From the NCBI RefSeq assembly GCF_010669285.1, contig NZ_CP048711.1, positions 3,906,001-3,970,000 of the forward strand: 64,000 nucleotides of DNA, written 5' to 3'. Under the pieces are notes generated by a model, which saw only the letters and a list, made by a program, of their open reading frames with translations, was not told the DNA's origin and searched no databases. The stretch is from Kineobactrum salinum (GTDB lineage Bacteria > Pseudomonadota > Gammaproteobacteria > Pseudomonadales > Halieaceae). Below, piece by piece: positions 56,156 to 64,000 of the stretch (position 1 is the stretch's first letter; each line of letters starts with the position of its first letter). Both the position numbers and the translations under genes were made by a program.

Positions 56156-58336
56156 GTGGGAGTGATTGAGGCCAGTTTCAACAGGGCGCTGAGCTTGCAT
56201 CAGCAAGGACAGCTGGCGCAGGCGGAGGCGATCTACCGTGAAATCCTCAAGTTGCAGCCGCGGCATTCCCACGCGCTGCACCTGCTGGGTGTGGTCGCGT
56301 TCCAGGCGGGCAATTACAAGGCGGCCATCGGGCTGATCGCGCGCGCCATTGCCGTCAATCCCGGCAACCCTGCGTTTTTTTCCAACCACGGCAACGCATT
56401 GCAAAAGCTCGGCGAACTGGAAGCGGCGGTGACCAACTACGACAAGGCCATCGCACTGAAGCCGGATTACGCCGAGGCCCACTACAACCGCGGCAATGCG
56501 CTGCACGGGCTGGGGCGCCATGAGGCGGCGCTGGCCAGTTATGATCGCGCTGTCGCTCTGGATTCACGGGATGCGGAAAGCTATCGAAGTCGCGGTGTGA
56601 CTCTGCAGGCGCTGAAGCGCCGGGACGCAGCGGCGGAGGACTTCAACAAGGCCATTGCGCTCGATCCCGGCAATGCCGAGGCCCACTGCAACCTGGCCAA
56701 CCTGCTGCAGGAAACCGGCCAGCTCGACGCAGCACTGACTCATTACGGCCAGGCGCTGAGTTGCAAACCGGAATTTGTCGCCGCCTGGTCCAATCGCGGC
56801 AATGTGCTGCAGGAATTGGCGCAGCTGGATGCCGCCATCGCCAGTTATGATCGGGCCATCGAGCTTGCGCCCGGCCATGCCGAAGCGCACGCGGGCCGCG
56901 GCGAAACCCTCCAACGGCAGGGTAGGCTGGAGGCTGCGGCCGCCAGTTACCAGCAGGCCTGTGCACTGAAGCCGGAATACCCGTTCCTGCCGGGAATTCT
57001 GCTCCACACGAAGATGCGGTTGTGTGACTGGAGCAGCCTGGAGCAGGACCTGGCCGGGCTGCGGCGGCGGCTTGCACTGGGTGAGCCGGTGACGCCGAGC
57101 TTTCCGCTGCTCGCGCTGGACACAACCGCCGTCGAGCACCGCCTTGCGGCAGAGTTGTGGGCGCAGGCCAAATATTCGCCGGATAACGCCCTGGGACCCC
57201 TGCCGGCGCATCAGCCGGGAGAACGGATTCGGCTGGGCTATTTCTCCGCGGATTTTCACGATCACGCTACGGCCTTCCTGATCGCAGGTCTGTTCGAATG
57301 TCACGATCGGGGCCGGTTCGAGGTGATCGCCTTTTCCTTCGGACCGGAACGCGACGATGCAATGCGGCGCCGGCTGACCAGCGCCTTTGATCAGTTCATT
57401 GATGTGCGCGCGCAGACCGATGCAGAGATCGCCCAGTTGGCTCGTTCCATGGGCATCGACATCGCCATCGACCTGAAGGGCTTCACCCAGGACCAGAGAA
57501 GCGGTATTTTCGCGCGGCGGGCAGCACCGGTGCAGGTGAGCTACCTGGGCTACCCGGGCACGATGGGCTGCGACTTCATCGACTATCTGATCGCTGACAG
57601 CACTGTGCTGCCCGAGCAGGATCAGCAGTATTATGCTGAGCAGATCGCCTACCTGCCCGGCAGCTACCAGGTAAATGACGCCAGCCGCGCCGTCCCCGGG
57701 GAGCCCGGGTCCCGCTCCGGGCTGGGACTGCCGGAATCGGGTTTTGTGTTTTGCTGCTTCAACAACAATTACAAGATCACGCCGCAGCAGCTCGATAGCT
57801 GGGCGCGTATTCTCGATCAGGTTCCCGGCAGCGTGTTGTGGCTGCTGGAGGACAACCCGGTGGCGTCACGGAATCTGCGCCGGGAGGCCCAAAGCCGGGG
57901 GCTGGCCCCGGAGCGGTTGGTTTTTGCCCCCCGGGCCGAGTTGCCGGAGCACCTGGCCCGGCAGCGGGCAGCCGACCTGTTCCTGGATACACTGCCCTAC
58001 AATGCCCACACCACGGCCAGTGATGCGCTATGGACGGGCCTGCCGGTGTTGACCTGTAGCGGCGCGAGTTTTGCGGGCCGGGTCGCAGCCAGTTTGCTGG
58101 GAGCCGTTGGGATGCCCGAGCTGATCGCGGACAGTCCGGCACACTATGAGCAGCTGGCTGTCGAACTGGCGACGGACAATGCCCGCCTGCGGACACTGCA
58201 GGCCCGCCTGGTCGCGAACCGTGCTACCGCGCCCCTGTTTGACACCCGGCTGTTCGCCCACAATATCGAGGCGGCCTATGCGCACATGCTCGAACGCCAG
58301 CAAAGTGGCCTGCAGCCTGCGACATTCCATGTGTGA
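56156..58336 (+). CDS. TPR protein with O-GlcNAc transferase (SPINDLY-like, GT41) domain
   Basis: A 726-residue cytoplasmic glycosyltransferase-like protein. Residues ~5-280 are about eight tetratricopeptide repeats of the type AEAHYNRGNALHGLGRHEAALASYDRAVAL. The rest is a GT41 catalytic domain: IRLGYFSADFHDHATAFLIAGLFE, VQVSYLGYPGTMGCDFIDYLIAD, CCFNNNYKITP, LWLLEDNP and DTLPYNAHTTASDALWTGLPVLT, as in eukaryotic OGT and plant SPINDLY. It would transfer a sugar (GlcNAc or fucose) to Ser/Thr of proteins; bacterial members are mostly uncharacterised. GTG 56156 follows AAGGAG. Nearby genes give no target. Confidence 0.92.
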   Translation: MGVIEASFNRALSLHQQGQLAQAEAIYREILKLQPRHSHALHLLGVVAFQAGNYKAAIGLIARAIAVNPGNPAFFSNHGNALQKLGELEAAVTNYDKAIALKPDYAEAHYNRGNALHGLGRHEAALASYDRAVALDSRDAESYRSRGVTLQALKRRDAAAEDFNKAIALDPGNAEAHCNLANLLQETGQLDAALTHYGQALSCKPEFVAAWSNRGNVLQELAQLDAAIASYDRAIELAPGHAEAHAGRGETLQRQGRLEAAAASYQQACALKPEYPFLPGILLHTKMRLCDWSSLEQDLAGLRRRLALGEPVTPSFPLLALDTTAVEHRLAAELWAQAKYSPDNALGPLPAHQPGERIRLGYFSADFHDHATAFLIAGLFECHDRGRFEVIAFSFGPERDDAMRRRLTSAFDQFIDVRAQTDAEIAQLARSMGIDIAIDLKGFTQDQRSGIFARRAAPVQVSYLGYPGTMGCDFIDYLIADSTVLPEQDQQYYAEQIAYLPGSYQVNDASRAVPGEPGSRSGLGLPESGFVFCCFNNNYKITPQQLDSWARILDQVPGSVLWLLEDNPVASRNLRREAQSRGLAPERLVFAPRAELPEHLARQRAADLFLDTLPYNAHTTASDALWTGLPVLTCSGASFAGRVAASLLGAVGMPELIADSPAHYEQLAVELATDNARLRTLQARLVANRATAPLFDTRLFAHNIEAAYAHMLERQQSGLQPATFHV

Positions 58337-58369
58337 TCCGGCGCATTGCCGCGTGAGCATGAGCTTGCC

Positions 58370-58825
58370 GTGACTGAAGCCGACCACGAGCACTGGATGC
58401 GGCGGGCCCTGGAACTGGCTGACTGCGCGGCGGCGGCGGACGAGGTCCCGGTCGGCGCTGTGGTGGTGCGCGACAATCAGTTGCTCGGAGAGGGCTGGAA
58501 TCGAGTCATCGGTGCCCGTGATCCCAGCGCCCACGCGGAGATCGTGGCACTGCGCGCCGCGGCGGTCCGGGCGGACAACTACCGGCTGCCGGGCGCCATC
58601 CTCTATGTGACCCTGGAACCCTGTACCATGTGTGCAGGCGCACTGGTACACGCGCGCATTGCGCAGCTGGTGTTCGCGGCCCGGGAGCCGCGTGCCGGTG
58701 TGGTATGCAGTACCGATGCACTGCTGGACAGGCCCGGCTACAACCACCGCGTGGCGTGGCACGAAGGGGTGCTGGCGGCGGAGTCCAGTGCCCGTCTGCA
58801 GGCCTTCTTCCGGGCCCGGCGGTAA
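58370..58825 (+). CDS. tadA: tRNA-specific adenosine deaminase
   Basis: A 151-residue zinc deaminase that converts A34 to inosine in tRNA-Arg(ACG). The zinc and catalytic motifs are HAEIVALR (with the proton-shuttle Glu) and PCTMCAGALVHARI. EVPVGAVVV is the usual N-terminal block and the C-terminus ends LQAFFRARR. I take GTG 58370 (MTEADHEHWMRRALELAD); a TTG at 58346 is less likely. Gene order tadA, mltF, purL is the conserved gammaproteobacterial arrangement. Confidence 0.94.
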   Translation: MTEADHEHWMRRALELADCAAAADEVPVGAVVVRDNQLLGEGWNRVIGARDPSAHAEIVALRAAAVRADNYRLPGAILYVTLEPCTMCAGALVHARIAQLVFAAREPRAGVVCSTDALLDRPGYNHRVAWHEGVLAAESSARLQAFFRARR

Positions 58826-58835
58826 AATAGCCGGA

Positions 58836-60263
58836 CTACAGTGCCATCAACTCGGTATTGTGCAGTGATTGCGGCAGATATTGCCGGGTATCCAGTGGCC
58901 GCTGTGGTTGTGTGGCAGGAATATCCTGCCACTGCAGGATGCTGTAGTAGTGACGGATATTCTGGACATAGCTCACCGCCTCCTGGCCTCTGGCGTAACC
59001 GTAGCGGAGGGTGCGGTAGTGTTCGCGCTTCTGCAAAAGGGGCAGGTACTGCATGACATCTTTCCACAGATGCGGGTCGCCACCGTGGCGCTCGGTCAAC
59101 ACCCGCGCATCCTCCAGATGGGCGCGGCCGATATTGTAGGCGGCCAGTGCCATCCAGGTCCGATCCGGTTCGTAGATGTCGGCCGGCAGGCGGCGGCGGA
59201 TATTTTTCAGGTAGCGGGCGCCGCCGCGCAGGCTTTGCAAGGGATCCAGCCGGTCGGTGACACCCATCTCCTCGGCGGTGGGTGTGGTCAGCATCATCAG
59301 GCCGCGCACTCCGGTGGGTGAAGTGGCCCGTGGATCCCAGTGGGACTCCTGGTAGGCGGTGGCGGCCAACAGATGCCAGTCCAGCTGGTACTCGTCGGCC
59401 ACCTGGCGGATCAGGTCGCGGTAGGCGGGCAGGGTGCTGCGGATATTGCGCGCGAAAGTGTGCGAACCGATACGCGACAGCACCGAAGTGTGGCCGAAGT
59501 GCTGTTCCCGCAGTAGCCTCAGGCGGCCATCGGCCTGCAGGGCTGCCAGAAAAGTATCGGCTCGTGCCCGCAGCGCTTCGTGTTCCGGTCCCGGCGGCAG
59601 ATACCAGACCATTTGTTCTTCTTCGCCCAGGTCAAAAGCCACATCCAGCCTTGGATACAGGCTCTGTTGCATCCGGAATTCGTTGGAGTCGATGATGGCG
59701 AGGTCCGCCGCTCCACTGTCCACCATTTCCAGCAACTCCATTGAATCGGCTTCCGCCACCACCTGCCAGCGCAGCTCTGGCCGGCCTGTCTCGCGCAAGC
59801 GCAACAGTGCCTGTTCATGACTGCTGTCGGCCAGCACTACCAGCTGCAGGTCACCGGCGTCGTCCAGGCTGTCGGGACGACGGTGGCCGGTCTTGTAGAT
59901 CACCCTGGGCGTCATGCTGGCGTAGGGCTGGGAATGAGCGAAATAGGCGCTGCGCTCTGGAGTCAGGCTCAGGCCAGCCGCAGCAATATGGGCCTCACCG
60001 CGTTGCAGTCGCCTGAAGATGCCCTTCAGGCTGAAGGCGGGTTCCACCTTCAGTTCGACCCCCAGTTCCTCGGCGAACAGCTGGACCAGGTCATACTCGA
60101 AGCCGGCGGCGCCGTTCTTGTCCAGATAATAGGTTGTGGGACTGCTGCGACTGACCACCACCAGCTCCCGTTGGTCGAGAATGTGCTGCAGGCTGTCCGG
60201 TTGCGCACAGGCGCACAGCAGACAGGCGATCACCGGCGCCGGAATGATGCTGAGGATTCTCAT
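58836..60263 (-). CDS. mltF: Membrane-bound lytic murein transglycosylase F
   Basis: A 475-residue lipoprotein that cleaves peptidoglycan with anhydromuropeptide release at the cell envelope. The signal ends at a lipobox-like LLCAC. Residues ~25-265 form an extracellular solute-binding-like domain (RELVVVSRSSPTTYY, GFEYDLVQLFAEELG). The lysozyme-like SLT domain follows, with catalytic glutamate E306 in AYQESHWDPRATSPTGVRGLMMLT and AAYNIGRAHLEDAR. Together these are the MltF architecture. It is convergent with tadA (10-base gap) and divergent from purL. Confidence 0.94.
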   Translation of the reverse strand: MRILSIIPAPVIACLLCACAQPDSLQHILDQRELVVVSRSSPTTYYLDKNGAAGFEYDLVQLFAEELGVELKVEPAFSLKGIFRRLQRGEAHIAAAGLSLTPERSAYFAHSQPYASMTPRVIYKTGHRRPDSLDDAGDLQLVVLADSSHEQALLRLRETGRPELRWQVVAEADSMELLEMVDSGAADLAIIDSNEFRMQQSLYPRLDVAFDLGEEEQMVWYLPPGPEHEALRARADTFLAALQADGRLRLLREQHFGHTSVLSRIGSHTFARNIRSTLPAYRDLIRQVADEYQLDWHLLAATAYQESHWDPRATSPTGVRGLMMLTTPTAEEMGVTDRLDPLQSLRGGARYLKNIRRRLPADIYEPDRTWMALAAYNIGRAHLEDARVLTERHGGDPHLWKDVMQYLPLLQKREHYRTLRYGYARGQEAVSYVQNIRHYYSILQWQDIPATQPQRPLDTRQYLPQSLHNTELMAL

Positions 60264-60498
60264 GGCGCCATTCTAGCGGTATGGAGGGCGCTGCGCATTG
60301 CAATTAATCCGGTTCCCGGCGGTCATCGGTGGGGCGTGGCCCACTGGCGCTGGCACCCGCCGGCCAGGTTGGGGAAGCGAACTGGACCGGACCGGTCTCG
60401 GCGCGGTGTTTTTAGCTGTGATTGACGGTTACCGGCGACGCCCCGATCACGTACAATAACCAGCTTTCAAAAAGACCTCTCCCGGAGCTCGCCCAAGC

Positions 60499-64000
<3,502 letters not shown>

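Noticed and set aside
54409-56181. 590-codon minus-strand frame
   Set aside because: Antisense shadow of the DPP III gene with no family resemblance.

Overview
The window looks like chromosomal DNA of a marine gammaproteobacterium. The right end carries tadA, mltF and purL in the arrangement usual for Gammaproteobacteria. The two TonB-dependent receptors, the arylsulfatase, the BCCT transporter and the NsrR/NnrS cluster would fit a Halieaceae-like (OM60/NOR5-type) organism. That family-level placement is inference only. Most of the window is GC-rich. The first ~8.2 kb reads as visibly less GC-rich and looks like an accessory block.

Layout. (1) 1-8 kb: partial arylsulfatase (-), TonB-dependent receptor, MFS transporter and a 3-hydroxyisobutyrate-dehydrogenase-like enzyme, the last two each with a single-base frameshift. 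(2) 8.3-12.2 kb: acyl-CoA thioesterase-like protein, Cu(+)-type P1B ATPase with YHS and CxxM-type N-terminal metal modules, and a small helical protein. (3) 12.3-15 kb: membrane-tailed serine beta-lactamase-like hydrolase divergent from a TetR regulator, with two palindromic operators between them. (4) 15.3-20.2 kb: a three-gene signalling module (unknown protein, KaiC-like double ATPase, coiled-coil GGDEF-EAL protein). The third gene is interrupted by a 1259-bp IS3-family element with 26-bp inverted repeats and a 3-bp target duplication. (5) 20.3-22.6 kb: two overlapping genes of unknown function. (6) 22.6-32.8 kb: an aromatic catabolism locus: AAHS-type MFS, LysR regulator and TonB receptor on the minus strand, divergent from FAH-family hydrolase, extradiol dioxygenase, FAD monooxygenase and kynureninase. 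(7) 32.9-41 kb: EAL protein, a DUF2200/AHSA1/ArsR operon with a clear operator, a secreted unknown protein, LysR/SDR/SnoaL genes and a BCCT transporter. (8) 41.4-50 kb: a giant cyclic beta-1,2-glucan synthase-like gene with two frameshifts. (9) 50.1-52.8 kb: nitric-oxide-response operon (DUF454, NnrS, NsrR, SirB2) with an NsrR-like operator. (10) 53-64 kb: MBL-fold protein, a 153-bp inverted-repeat element, lipoprotein dipeptidyl peptidase III, TPR/O-GlcNAc transferase, tadA, mltF and the 5' 90% of purL.

A recurring pattern: six apparent frameshifts were found, and all six are repaired by adding one G or C, mostly in a G or C run. No case needs removal of a base. This points to consensus deletions in the assembly as much as to real pseudogenes, so the affected genes are described as frame-broken but possibly functional. 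No tRNA, rRNA or CRISPR array was recognised.
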